From positions 1 to 64,000 of the forward strand of contig ML977032.1 of NCBI GenBank assembly GCA_010015675.1: a DNA stretch of 64,000 nucleotides. Direction: 5' to 3'. The DNA is from Byssothecium circinans. Taxonomy: Eukaryota; Ascomycota; Dothideomycetes; Pleosporales; Massarinaceae. The notes beneath the pieces were generated by a model, which saw only the letters and a list, made by a program, of their open reading frames with translations, made no database searches and was not told the DNA's origin. The stretch's first letter is position 1; each line of letters begins with the position of its first letter. Shown piece by piece: positions 47,685-58,747 of this stretch. Made by a program: the position numbers and the translations under genes.

Positions 47685-49454
47685 ATGGCAGAAGCCAAAG
47701 TAACGTGGGCCTCCCTCCCGCGAAAAGACCAACTGGTCATCCTCTTCCTCGTCCGCTTCTGTGAGCCCATCGTCAAAGTCTCCATCTCATCCTATGTCTA
47801 CTTCCAGCTGCAGTCGCTGGACCCGTCACTCCCCAGCGCCGCCATCGTTCAGCAGACCACGCTGCTGCAGGCCGCCTACACCATCGCGCAATGTCTCGCG
47901 AGTGTTTTTCTTGGGAGCGTCGCGGATTCGCCTAGGGGCGGGAGGAAGGTTGTTGTTGTGTTGAGTTTGTTGGGGTCTTGTAAGTCACTTTTGGTGTGGT
48001 GTGGTGTGTGTGGAGGTGGTGCTGACATTAGATTGTAGTTGTCGCGTGCTCGTTATTCGGCTTCGTCGCCAATTTCAAACAGGCCCTCATGCTGCGCTTT
48101 GTCGAGGGTCTGACCAACGGTACTGTTGCTATGGTGCGGACTATGACGGCTGAGGTTGTGAAAGAAAAAAAGTAAGTCTGTGGTTTTATTTCTGTGGCCA
48201 CTTCTCAGCTGATGACAAAACCAGATTCCAAGCAAGAGCCTTCGTCCTCCTGAACATCAGCACCAGCTTCGCCATCATCATCAGCGCCCTCGTCGCAGCA
48301 GGCACGGTCGAGCGGACGCCTAAGGCCCACGGCAGTGGGTTGCTGACTCGGTATCCGTATGCCCTGCCCGCCCTTCTAAACGCGGGCTTTTTGCTGGTGG
48401 TGTTGGTGACGGCTGTTTTATTCCTTGAAGAGGTATGCTCACAAACCCACCCCGACAGAAACTGACCATGATGCAGACGTCCAAACTTGTCCGCCACAGG
48501 CACGACCCCGGCATCGCCCTATCACGCTACATCCTCTCCCGGCTCCAATTGCTCCGCAACCGCGCCAGCAAAGAGGCACTGTACGCCCCCGTCAACCAAA
48601 CCGAGGAAATGGCCTTCCTCGACGAGCCGGACCCGCCGTCACCACTGCCCAAACCCAAATCCGTTGTCAGGCTCCCCACCACCCGCATTTTCACCAAAAA
48701 CATGATAATGGTCCTCCTCGCGGCCTTGATCTACGAAGCGCACCTCGGGACTGCGAGCGTCGCCTTCCCGAATCTACTCGTGACGCCCGTCTCCAGTAGG
48801 GAGGAGGAGGCGCAGCGACTGCTCCCGTTTTTCTTTGGTGGAGGGGCTGGCTTCACGCCGTTGCCTTTGGCTGTGTACTTGGTCATGTACGGTGCGTACA
48901 ACACACCCTGCACCTTTACTTCATTTGAAATTATGCTGATCGAATCGAAAACAGGCATCTTCTCCATCCCCCTCCAACTAATCCTCTACCCACGCCTGTC
49001 CCAACGCCTCGGGCCTCTGCACATCTGGCGCATCTTCTATCCCGCCTACCCGCTCCTCTACTACGCATACCCCTTCGCAGCTCTTGTCCCCTCCAGCACC
49101 CCTCCACCATCCGGCAAAACCGGGCTTGCAATCTGGGCCGTGATAACGCCCATGCAGGTGCTCACTGCGCTGCTGACCAGCACCGTGTCCCCGTCCCAAA
49201 CCGTCCTGATCAACGCGGCATGCCCGCACCCATCTGCACTCGCCAGGACACACAGCATTGCGTTTTTTTCCACAATGGTGACGCGAGCGGGGAGCACGGC
49301 GCTGGCGGGGGCGTTGTTGGGGTATGGCACGTCGCATAATTCGACAGGGTTGGTGTTTTGGGCGTGTGCGGCTGTTGCGATGCTGGGGGCTTGTTTGAAT
49401 CCGTTTTTGAGCGAGGGGACGGGTCATGAGATTCGGTTGCCGGGGGATGAGTAG
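47685..49454 (+). CDS. MFS transporter (ZIFL/YCR023C-like, 516 aa)
   Basis: Five exons: 47685-47979, 48039-48171, 48225-48432, 48477-48891 and 48955-49454; all introns are GT-AG (59, 53, 44 and 63 bp) and the joined frame is 517 codons with the stop. The N-terminus LPRKDQLVILFLVRFCEPI is typical of the fungal MFS group related to ZIFL proteins and yeast YCR023C. It is followed by the loop motif GSVADSPRGGRK and, in exon 2, VEGLTNGTVAMVRTMTAE, a conserved fourth-helix region. The central loop is hydrophilic; the second half holds the remaining helices (EAHLGTASVAFPNLL, YGIFSIPLQL). Likely a 12-helix plasma or vacuolar membrane exporter, substrate unknown. The fourth intron (63 bp) is in frame and stop-free, so unspliced RNA would add 21 residues. 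It is in tandem with the next MFS gene, 264 bp apart. Confidence 0.85.
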
Positions 49455-49591
49455 TAAAGAGCATTAAGAATAGTATAACAATCTAAGAGCACAAATGCTA
49501 AATCAATTGCCAACTGTGAATAACAAGTTGAACACGATGTGCCATAAGGGCAATCGTGCAAGACTATATACTTGATGAGTTCACATACGGT

Positions 49592-49597
49592 CACGTG
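49592..49597. promoter_or_regulatory. CACGTG palindrome (E-box) upstream of the DHA2 gene
   Basis: CACGTG in GGTCACGTGAGCG, 122 bp before the ATG and 20 bp upstream of a TATA-like box. bHLH regulators bind such sites in fungi. Not proven. Confidence 0.35.
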
Positions 49598-49616
49598 AGC
49601 GAGCTGCCCCAAAGTC

Positions 49617-49623
49617 TATATAA
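49617..49623 (+). promoter_or_regulatory. TATA-like box of the DHA2 gene
   Basis: TATATAA, 96 bp upstream of the ATG at 49719, in a GC-normal promoter. The spacing is ordinary for a filamentous fungus. Confidence 0.5.
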
Positions 49624-49718
49624 CAGAATGATATCCCTCGCCATCCCATCCGCCGTTTATCCTGTTATTTACCTTGGCCTTTTGACTTTGCCCCACCCAC
49701 CTCTGAGGCGCATCAACG

Positions 49719-51523
49719 ATGACGGAGCAGGCCCCATTAGGTGTTTGTTCGGAACCCCCGGCCCTGAAGACAGTCGACACCTCGATGGACTTGAAGGAGG
49801 ATGTGGAGCCGAGGCTAAGCTCGATAGATCCAGAGTCAGTCACTGTAGGACCAGCAAAAGGGCTACGCTTCTGGGCTATTGTCGCGGCCCTGGCAGCCAG
49901 CAAGCTCATGCTGGCGCTTGAGATCACCATCGTCTCTACCGCCCTGCCGACCATTGTGGACGCGCTCAGCATAGGGTCGAGCTATGTGTGGGTTTCCAAC
50001 GGGTATGCACTGGCAAGGTCCGTCTCTGCACGCCCCACTCAACTGCCCCCATCTTGCTTGGCTTGGCAGGTATACTCGACGACTAACACCCCCTGCACAG
50101 CGCAGCAATAGCCCCGCCCCTAGGCCAGCTATCCGACCTCTTTGGCCGCCGCTATCCCACCTGCCTGTCTGTGCTCCTCTTCGTCATCGGCGGGATAATC
50201 TCGGGCGCGGCAGCCTCGGGCCCGCAGCTCATCGCCGGACGGGTAGTCCAAGGCCTCGGCGGAGGCGGCATCAACGTCATGTCAGCCATCGTAGTCTCCG
50301 ACCTCGTCCCTGTCCGGCATCGAGGGAATTACATGGCCGTCATGCTGTCCGCGTACCTACTGGGCGCTGTAAGTGGTCCGTTGTTGGGGGGTGTGCTGGT
50401 CCAGACGGGCGCTTGGAGGTGGGTGTTTTGGCTGCCTGTGCCCTTTGGGGTGGTGAGCTTTTTGGTCTTGGTTGTTTGTCTGAAAGGCAGGGTCAGGGAC
50501 ACAAACTCAAGTCGCCGTGAGCGCCTCAGGCGCGTGGATTATGGCGGTAACGTGGTGCTGACGGCCGCGACCGGCGCCATGTTGTACGCTCTCACGTACG
50601 CCGGGTCCGAATACCCCTGGCATGATGCCCGCATCGTCGCTGCCCTCACCGCCGGTGTGCTAGGACTGGGTCTGTTTTTGCTCCTGGAGCGACACCTCGA
50701 GCGCAGCAACACAGTCGAGCCCGTCATGCCTCTCCACCTGCTAACTCACCGGGTGGGGGCTACCGTGGCGGCTGGGGCCTTCGCCAGCAGCCTGCTCAGC
50801 AACTGGGCCAACTTTTTGTTACCCGTGTACTTCCAGGGCGTGCGCATGTCAACGCCCTCCCGGGCCGGTGTGCAGATGCTGCCCATTGTTGCTGTCGCCG
50901 TCCCCGCGAGCATCGTCTCGGTTGTCTTGGTTAGTAAGCTCGGGCGGTACAAGATGCTGCACGTGCCTGGATTCGCGGGCATGTGTATCGCGTGCGGGCT
51001 GTTTAGTATTTTGGATGGAGCATCGAGAGATGCGGACTGGATCTTGATGGAGGTGCTGTTCTCGCTCGGGCTGGGCATGGTGGTTAATACGTTGCTGCCG
51101 GCGTTCCAAGGTGCCGTGGGGGAGAGCGATCAGGCGGTTGCTACGAGTACCTTCACATTTATGCAGAGCCTGGCGAATATCTGGAGTGTGACGATCCCGG
51201 CCACGATATTTAATAACAGGTTTGAGGCGCTTGCGGATAGGATATCAGATGAGCAGGTTAGGGGGCAGTTGGTCGGCGGAAGGGCGTATGGGTCTGCGAC
51301 ACGGGCATTTTTGATGGGTGTGCAGGGGACGGCGAGGGGTGAGGTTGTGCAAGTGTTTGGGGAGGCGGTTAGTGGAGTCTGGTATGCTGCGGCTGGCATT
51401 GCTGGTGTTGCCGTTTTGTTGGCGTGTGCGGAGGGGGAAGTTGTTTTGAGGGAGAAGTTGGAGACGGAGTTTGGGCTGGAGAACAGTGGTGAGGTTGATG
51501 TTGATGAAAGAGCTTCCAAGTAG
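49719..51523 (+). CDS. DHA2-family MFS drug/toxin-type exporter (573 aa)
   Basis: Two exons, 49719-50017 and 50101-51523. The 83-bp intron has donor GTCCGT, a GACTAAC branch-like site and a CACAG acceptor. The soluble N-terminus is about 45 residues. Helix 1 contains the DHA2 hallmark LEITIVSTALPTI. Next come SSYVWVSNGYALA, motif A GQLSDLFGRRYP (about 108-119) and motif C AVSGPLLGG (189-197), as in 14-helix proton-antiport efflux pumps. Length fits the family. Fungal members export toxic metabolites or drugs, and many lie in metabolite clusters. This and the metabolite-type neighbours suggest product export or self-protection (inference). The tail after the last helix is short and acidic. It converges with the UstYa-type gene, with 61 bp between stop codons. 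Confidence 0.9.
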
Positions 51524-51584
51524 CTTAACCCTAACACAACGTACATAGATGAAATACACATGCAACAGACACATAATCAATCCA

Positions 51585-52545
51585 CTACGAACTCTCCTTC
51601 AGCGGAATCCTCTCCCCCTCCCCCCTCAACAAGCCCCAGTTATTCGACGTCCGCCTCTCCAGCACCCACTCGGTCAGCGCATCCCAGTCCTTACACTGGT
51701 GCTCATACCCCCAGCCCGTCTCGACCTTTTCGTTCCAACGATGCCACTCTAGCGTCACGTCGGCCGCGCACATGATGTTCTGCCGCAGGTAGTCCCAGCA
51801 GTGGTTCAGGTGCTCCTTGTTCCAGCCTGGGTCAGTGTGGAGGTCACGGCTCTGGTGCGGATTGTTGATGTGGTCTAGGAGGTCGTAGTAGCTGCGCATT
51901 GTGCTGTACTGTTTTGGCTGTTAGTGGTTTGCATCTTGGATGCGAGGGTGAAGGAGGGGAGGGAGGTGCGTACAAGGCAGTGCAGCTGGTGGTATACCGA
52001 CGGCAGCGCGATGTGCTCGGGCAGCGACTGGTTCAGGCCCGGCATGTCGGGGAGGGCCGTCTTGTTGCGCATGTGGACCCAGCCGCGGCCCTCTGTTTCC
52101 TTTCCGTTAGACAACCTTACATCCTCTGTTCCAAAGACAAAGGCACTCAAGAAGACTGACTTGGCAAAAGTGAGTTCCACGCAGCGATACTCTCATTGTT
52201 CGGCTCCTGCCCGAACAGCGGCTCGCTCTGGAGGACTTTCTTCACGAGGACTAATTCATTCCATTACCATCAAAACTCGATCAAACAAATGCGAAACGTA
52301 CTCTCCGGAGGAAACCAATTCGGCCGCGGCGGATACACCACCGTGGCCGGCACAGGCTGTGGCCTCAGCACGGCGTAGAACAGCACACACAGGGAGAGGG
52401 CGTTGGACAGCGCCAGCAATGTCATGGCCCAGCGAATGCGTGATGACGCACCGGCTAGAGGGCTGGATGCAACACCGTCGAGCAGGCCGAGTTTCTCGTC
52501 GTAGTCAGAGGATGAGCGCGCGGTTCTGTCCTCGCGAGAAGGCAT
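51585..52545 (-). CDS. UstYa-family (DUF3328) tailoring protein, 258 aa
   Basis: Four exons on minus: 52545-52302, 52250-52161, 52092-51974 and 51908-51585; introns of 51, 68 and 65 bp, all GT-AG, frame kept. The start at 52545 (MPSREDR) matches the family's usual short cytosolic head; an in-frame upstream ATG at 52617 would add 24 residues. One membrane helix spans residues 39-60. The two family motifs are intact: HQLHC at 146-150 (context YHQLHCL) and HLNHC at 184-188 (context HCWDYLRQ), followed by CAADVTLEW. Known members act in fungal ustiloxin, cyclochlorotine and similar pathways, in oxidative cyclisation, hydroxylation or chlorination of peptides and other products, as membrane-anchored proteins with the HxxHC residues thought to bind metal. 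The substrate here is unknown. Confidence 0.9.
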
Positions 52546-52914
52546 TATTGATGTGAATATGGAATGTGGGATGGTGAAAGACGGGAGATGGCGGCCGACT
52601 GGCAGTTTGCACAGCAAATTTGGAGAAGTGATCAGTGACGGAGATTTGACAAAATGGAGCTTGAGCTGGAGCGTAAAGGATTAGGGTTAAAATCTGCCGT
52701 GAGCATGACCCGGAGGTCGGTGGGGATTGTCGAAATGAGTAACATCTGGGAGCTACGCGGTCGCTCTCGTGAATGCCTCCGGGAGGGGTTACCATCAGTC
52801 AAGGACTCAAGGACCATGGGGCCCTTGCAATAACTTCCCTGCAATTTTAGGAAGTGTGTAGTTTTGCGTAGCCAAGGGACGGGAGTCTTAGGTTAGGCGG
52901 TGTGCGCTCACTCT
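52546..52914 (-). promoter_or_regulatory. 5' flank of the UstYa-type gene
   Basis: Normal-GC intergenic sequence up to MITE end M2. No clear TATA box. No gene seen on either strand; short open frames here are antisense or chance. Confidence 0.4.
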
Positions 52915-52960
52915 ACTCGGCCCGTTCCGGCGATTCTTGTTTTTCTCTAAAAAAGGCCGC
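52915..52960 (+). mobile_element. MITE-family end M2 (left end only)
   Basis: ACTCGGCCCGTTCCGGCGAT + TCTTGTTTTT (52915-52944) followed by CTCTAAAAAAGGCCGCGTG, the same order as in M1 (CTCTAGAAAAAGGCCGCAC). No matching right arm is close by; the nearest inverse arm is M3 at 60854-60883. A TA (52914-52915) precedes the CTCGG. Confidence 0.75.
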
Positions 52961-52981
52961 GTGTACCTTTAAGCTAGCGTA

Positions 52982-53014
52982 CAGGGTTCCTGATTACCCA
53001 GGGTTCCTGATTAC
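52982..53014. repeat. Two tandem copies of CAGGGTTCCTGATTAC
   Basis: Direct repeat, copies at 52982-52997 and 52999-53014. After it, 53020-53460 is TA-rich with no gene, then GC rises again towards the next gene (53470-53620). Confidence 0.85.
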
Positions 53015-53620
53015 TTGCTAGAACTTAACATCATGCTTAACACTTGTAATGTCTTAATACCTAGCTACCTAAAATAGACCTCTGTAAAGCAGCTATACTA
53101 GCAGCTATTAATAATCTTAATTCTAGTATTTTTTATAGTTATTAAGCTTGCTGTTACTAGTAGGCTTTATATAACTACTTAATTATTAATAGTTACTTAT
53201 AATTTTTAAGAGATAAATAGTAATTCTTTTTATTCTTACTAGTATTAAGATTATTAATAGCTAATTATATTAAGATTTTATAGTTATTAATTTTTATAGG
53301 TTAAATAGAGAGAAAATATATAACTTTCTAAGAGGTAGCTAATTTACTATTATAGCTAAAAACTATATTAGCTAGCTACTATATTCCTCTTATTTAGCTA
53401 TCCTAACGTAGAGGCTAAGCTTTCTAATTTGTTAAGTACGGGCCTATATCTAAAGGCTCCTATTACTAGTTAAAGGGATACCTGTAGTCCTTACCGTTTG
53501 CTAACCTTGTCCTACGGGCCCGTTACCGACAGTCCTCTGTAGGAAATAAATAAGATGTCTCCCGCAGCAGCACCAAAGTCTCCCAGCTAATCCTACGCAT
53601 AATCCGACTCAGAACCAAAA

Positions 53621-54688
53621 ATGCCAACAGCAACAAACCCACCCTCCAACCCGCGCCTCTGGGCCGGCGGGATAGACCAATACCTCACCGACAACAACAT
53701 CACCTGTACCTCCGCAACCCCTATAGACGCCGGTACATCCTGCTACATCTGGCGATTGAACGGCTTTTCGCACCCCGACTATCCGCCCACCGAACCAGCC
53801 GTGCTAAAATGCGCTGACAGCACCCCAAAGTTCAGCGACGACGCCGTCTCCCCCGCCCGGCTATCCACTGAGGTCCGCGCGCTGACATCCCGCGCCGTGG
53901 CAGAAGCGTCGCGCGCGGAGCCGAGCGTGCGCGTGCCAAGAGTGTTAAGGACCACGGAGAATGGGTTCGTCATGTCCTGGGCAGGGGATGTAAACCTCCT
54001 TGACACGTTCCGGAGCAATCCGACACTAGACATGGCGGATATCGGCGCGCGGATTGGGAAATGGCTGGGCTGTCTACAAGTTGCGGGCGCCGACTTGGGG
54101 GCATCTGGTTTTGAGCCTATAAACCCAGAGCTAGGGCGGTTCTACAACCCCGGCGGATTTATGGATAAGCTAGTTCAGTCCGTGGTGACGGATGGTGAGG
54201 AGAGCGAGAAGATCCTGGCCGCGCTGCGCGGGACGGAGACGGTGCGCACGCTGACGGCGTGGGATTTCCGGCCGATGAATACCCTACTTCGCTTTACGGG
54301 TGGCTCTAACAACAACAACACACCGGACATCTACATCGTGGATTGGGAACTCGCGCAGTTCGGCGAAGCAGCGGGGGATGTGGGCATGTGGTGTGTTGAA
54401 GCGATGGTGTTGGAGGACAAGCACGGCGACAGAGGCTTGCTGAGTTCGTTTTTGAATGCTTATAAACAACACGCGGTAGGGATTGTAGATAAGTTGTTTG
54501 TGTGCAAGCTCGCGATAGTCGTCGGCGTTATGTTAGTGTACTTCATGCGCATTGCGTCGCGGCTCTGGGGCAGTACAGAGGAGGAGGTAAGAAGTTGGAG
54601 GAAGGCTGCTGTAGAGTTTCTGAGGGCAGGCACAGAGGGGGATTTAGGGTGGTTAAGTAGGAGTTTAATTAGATATATTATAGTGTAA
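53621..54688 (+). CDS. Aminoglycoside-phosphotransferase-fold (APH/choline-kinase-like) protein, 355 aa
   Basis: Intronless frame from ATG 53621. The N-lobe has IDAGTSCYIWRL (loop), AVLKCAD with the candidate nucleotide-binding Lys63, and Glu84 in LSTEVRAL. The catalytic loop is TAWDFRPMN (212-220): Asp215 and Asn220 are in place but the His usually two residues before the Asp is Ala213. IVDWELAQFG (239-248) is the metal-binding Asp segment. Overall a small-molecule kinase fold; members phosphorylate antibiotics, choline, methylthioribose or unknown metabolites. Fungi carry many uncharacterised copies. The last seven codons or so (to TAA at 54686) run into RIP-like TA-rich sequence, so the natural C-terminus may have been replaced when repeats arrived. 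Whether it is still an active kinase is open. Confidence 0.75.
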   Translation: MPTATNPPSNPRLWAGGIDQYLTDNNITCTSATPIDAGTSCYIWRLNGFSHPDYPPTEPAVLKCADSTPKFSDDAVSPARLSTEVRALTSRAVAEASRAEPSVRVPRVLRTTENGFVMSWAGDVNLLDTFRSNPTLDMADIGARIGKWLGCLQVAGADLGASGFEPINPELGRFYNPGGFMDKLVQSVVTDGEESEKILAALRGTETVRTLTAWDFRPMNTLLRFTGGSNNNNTPDIYIVDWELAQFGEAAGDVGMWCVEAMVLEDKHGDRGLLSSFLNAYKQHAVGIVDKLFVCKLAIVVGVMLVYFMRIASRLWGSTEEEVRSWRKAAVEFLRAGTEGDLGWLSRSLIRYIIV

Positions 54689-54781
54689 TAGTAAGCCTAG
54701 GTCTTAGATTAGAAGATAGGTTTAGTAGTATTATTACTAGACTTATATATTTATATAGCTAAGACTACTTTTTATAGATAA

Positions 54782-54925
54782 CGTAATCTACTACTAAGTA
54801 GCTTAAGATTTCTTAGCTTTATCTCTATCTCTTATAATATAAAATATTATTATAACTAGATATAATTTTAGCTAAAATTAAAGAGAGAGCTTAGCTTACT
54901 CTTTAGTCTTATTATCTAATATAAT
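54782..54925. repeat. Dispersed 200-bp repeat, copy 3 (partial)
   Basis: GTAATCTACTACTAAGTAG and a following TAATTTTAGCTAAA region resemble 27903-28113 and 42709-42905. Less complete than the other two. Confidence 0.4.
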
Positions 54926-54929
54926 TATT

Positions 54930-57900
54930 TAGTAAACTAATATTAGTCTATTAGCTAATAAAAGCTCTTAAGATCTTAGGATACTTTTAGAGCTATTAGC
55001 TATTAGTTTAAAGGCCTAAAAAGAAGATACTAACTACTATAAACTTTAGCTTAAATTCTATAATATATTTATATACTAAGTTATATAAGATATTAAGTTA
55101 GGCATAATTCTTTAATAACTTAATACTATCTTATTTATCTATAAAATTATTATTACTACTACTTTCTATATTGTCTAAGCTACTTAATTATAAGTTATAA
55201 TTAAGTAATAAAGGCGCCTTATATATTTTTAAGTTATAGCTTAATTACCTATAGTTACTATAGCGTTTTAATACTTAAGGTATCTAATTCTACCTATTAC
55301 TTCTACTACTTACTTAAGCCTTTTTAACTATCTATAATAATTTAGTAATTTTTTAAGAGGTTTTAGTAAAGCTTATAGTTCTACTTAACTATAGATACTT
55401 TTATTTATATATTTAATACGTATTAGTACGTTTAAGTTTACCTTTAAGCTTAAGAATATACTAGTTCTAAAGCTTAAATTAATAGACTATTTAATTAGTA
55501 CCTTTAATAAGTATACGTAGGTTATCTTTAGCTATTAGTAGTATCTTAGTAAGAGATTTAATTACTAAGGTAGATTAAGAACTAATTTTATAAGTATTAC
55601 TTAATATTCTTAATTACTATAGCTCTATAAGTATAGTAGAGTTAGGTAGGATAAGTAGCTAAAAAGGAAGCTTATTAAGTACCTACTAAGAGTTAAATAG
55701 AACTAAACTAGCTCCTTTAAATAATCCTTAGATGTTCTTCTTTAAAAAGACGTATTAAAATACGTCTTTAAAGGCTAATAGAAAGGTAATTTTATTAATA
55801 TAAAATATATAACGTATTACTAATGTATAGACTAAATTACTATATACCTACTTTAAAAGGGTAAAATAACTAATATCTAAAGGCTATAGGATATATAATA
55901 AATAAACTAGTATATAGAGTATAATAATATTATTCTTCTTATAGTATTAAATAAATTTATTTAATTAGTAGCTCTTATAACTATCTATAATAAGTAATTA
56001 ATACTATTGCTACCTTATACTATTTTAATCTAGAACTTTTAACTAAAATTAAGACTAACGCTTTTAAAAGAGTTATTACTAGAGTCCTTTTATAGTAGTA
56101 TTCAAATAGAAAATAGTACTCTATAGCCTATTATAGCAAGATATTATTAGGCTCTAAACTAAACTAGAAAATCTATAATAAAGAACTCTTTACTATTATC
56201 TACGCTTTTAAGTAGTAGCATGCTAATATTATATTTAAAATATATTAAACTTAAATATATACTAACTATTAATTCTTAAAATATATTATAACTACTAAAG
56301 TCTTAAATATATAGTAAGTCTAATAGACTAATAACTTTAGTCTATTTAACTTTAAGATTAAATATACTCTAGGTAAGAATAATACCTAAGCTAATATCTT
56401 TAGCTATTATAGGTAATTTGCAAGCTATCTAGAAGGATAATAGGTCCTAAGTTATATTTAGACTATATCGCCTTAATAACTAAATTAATGCTAATCTTGC
56501 TATAAAGTATATCTATACTTATAGTAAGTAAATTACTACTCTTAATATAATTTAGGTATCTAAAGTAATATTATTAGATTCCTTAGAACCTATTAATACC
56601 CTACTCTAAGAAAACTAGTACTTATTTAAGAAAGAATGTAAAATACTTTTAAATTAGTACTATATTAAAATTAGGACTTTATTATACGCTAACTATCTCT
56701 ATATCCTAAAGGTCTCCCTTATTATTACCTACCTTATATAAGTAGTATATAACTAGGTATTAATAGCTTACTTAAGCGCTTAGAAAACTTATTAGTTACT
56801 TATCTAAAAGTACTACTAAAAGAATATATTAATATTATATAAACATTATATTTAGAACTATATTACCTATTAAAGAGTGTATCCTTAATAGACCTAAATT
56901 ATAAGCAAAATATATCTACTCTTAATTCCTAAGTAACTAATATAATATCTTTATTTAGACTTTAAGGAATTCTCCTGCAATAAGGCTAGATATAATTAGA
57001 TTCTAGTTATTATTAATTAACTATCTAAGTAGGCTATATCTATCCCTTACTATAAGAATATTAATGTTAGAGGTCTAGCTTAGTTATTTATTTAATAGAT
57101 ATATGAATTTAAATATACCCTATAGATAATTATCTTAGATTAAGGTTCTTAGTTTATTTCTAGTTTCTAGTCTAAGTTCTATTAGATTATTAGTATTAAA
57201 GTAAAACTTTCAACTACTTATTATAAAAAAACTAATAGCTAAACTAAAATTATAAATAGGTATATTAATTAGAGACTAAGGCCTTTTATAAGCTACTATC
57301 AAGATAGTTAGAGTAAACTTCTCCCCTTAATAGACTATTATTACTAAGGGGTATACTTGCTAGATCCTAATCTATGTTAGGGGAGGTTGGTTAGTGTTTA
57401 GTATATACGTTAAGTAGTAAGCTTTAATAATTTAAGAAGTAAATATATAAAAAGTATTTATTTAAAGAAAACTAATTTTATAACTAACTATAGAATAACT
57501 AAGTATTAATTTAAATAAGAGACGAACTATTGTAAATTAACTATAAAGAATTAGAATTTAAAAGATAAAAGAAATCTATCTAGTCTTTATACTGCTAATT
57601 CTATTCTTTTAATCTATTATAATTAATATGCTTAGTAGTAATCCTCTTAATTATACTAAGCATCTTATACTTAGGTTGCTTAGTGCTAAGACTACTAATC
57701 TTACTAAGCATCTTAACGTTACATAACTGCTAACCTAATCTAGCCCTACGTACTATTATATTGCTATCTCCTAGGCATGATACTTTCTACGCTGCATTAT
57801 TTAGTCCTAGATGCCCTACATCTTTCTTATTTATAATAACTATATCTAAAGTACCCTTCTATATTCTACTTTAGGTATTTCCTTATATTAGGTCCTTTTA

Positions 57901-58735
57901 AGTTCTTAACTATATTAGAGTTAGGATTAGAAATCTTTAAATTCTAAGCCCTAAAAAGATCTTAACTATTAAGATACTTTTACTTTAGCTACCTATATGC
58001 ATAGAGTATAGGAACTTATAAAGAAGAACCTTAAAAAGGCCTAAAAATATATATAAACCTAAGTTAATCTCTATTAATAAGAAGTAGACTAGAAGATAGG
58101 TAATAAAGTATACTTTAATACTATAAACCTTATAAACCTTAGACCTAGCTAGAAGTTATCTAATAAGTAGATAGATTCCTTTAAAGTCTTTAAGAAGATA
58201 GGGTATTCCTACTAGCTTAAACTTCCTTTAGAATTATAAATTTATAATATATTTATACTAAATATTCTTTATAAAATCCCTTAGAACCTACTCTCTAGAT
58301 AAGAAGCTCTAAAATCTATAGGAACTCCTATTAATAGTATAAAAGAATAGGAGGTAGATAAGATCTTAGCTAGTAAGTTAGTTTACTTAGTATTAAAGTA
58401 CTATATTAGCTAGACTAGATACAACCTAGACCTAGTATAGTATTAAGCCTTAAACTTTATAAAAGCTCTCTATAAGCTTAAAGCTTTCTATAATTAATAT
58501 TCTAATAAATCTAGACTACTATAGTCTCTAAATAGATAGTTAGAAGTATTAGAGAAAGGAATTAATAATATAAATTACTTAGAAGATAATAAGGTACTTA
58601 TAGAAATAGATTAACTTTTATCTACTATATAAACTCTAAAATACTAAAGAATTATAAAAGAAATCTATTAAGTAGTATTACTAGCACCCTAAGTAGTAAA
58701 CTTAACTTAAACCTTAAGGTTCTTAAGCATTTCTA
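54930..58735 (+). pseudogene. Gypsy-5 pol relic, interrupted by a solo LTR
   Basis: Plus-strand Ty3/gypsy pol, heavily broken. RNase H is clear at about 56050-56420 (WHPIAYYSK-like segment, KIYNKELFTIIYTFKQ, then NFSLFNFKIKYTLGK). The integrase core follows at about 56930-57333 (SLDFKEF, MILVIIDQLSKQ, INARGLAQLF). It is cut by the solo LTR at 57339-57838 and resumes with the integrase C-terminal region and a chromodomain-like part to about 58.5 kb (LRRxPQNP-like). Upstream RT (54.9-56.0 kb) is too decayed to mark. A purine tract at 60077-60091 may precede a 3' LTR. It is a different lineage from Gypsy-1/2/4. Confidence 0.75.
57339..57838 (-). mobile_element. Solo LTR of the Gypsy-1/2/4 family (500 bp)
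   Basis: Starts TATTACTAAGGGGTATAC and ends TTATAATA, flanked by ACTAT on both sides (57334-57338 and 57839-57843). It aligns with the other LTRs at its ends, especially Gypsy-4, including repeats of the CTTAGTA...TACTAAGCA palindrome, here expanded to three (57630-57710). It interrupts the Gypsy-5 integrase, whose frame resumes after it. No internal sequence is left. Confidence 0.9.
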
Positions 58736-58747
58736 GCTCTAGATTCT

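Noticed and set aside
48978..49427. Long antisense frames opposite the MFS gene exons (up to 149 codons) and similar ones opposite the other genes
   Set aside because: High-GC third positions of the true genes leave antisense frames open; none has family motifs.
54683..54700. TGTAATAGTAAGCC at the end of the APH-like gene considered as the 5' LTR start of Gypsy-5
   Set aside because: No similarity to the candidate 3' LTR at 60092 and no target duplication found.
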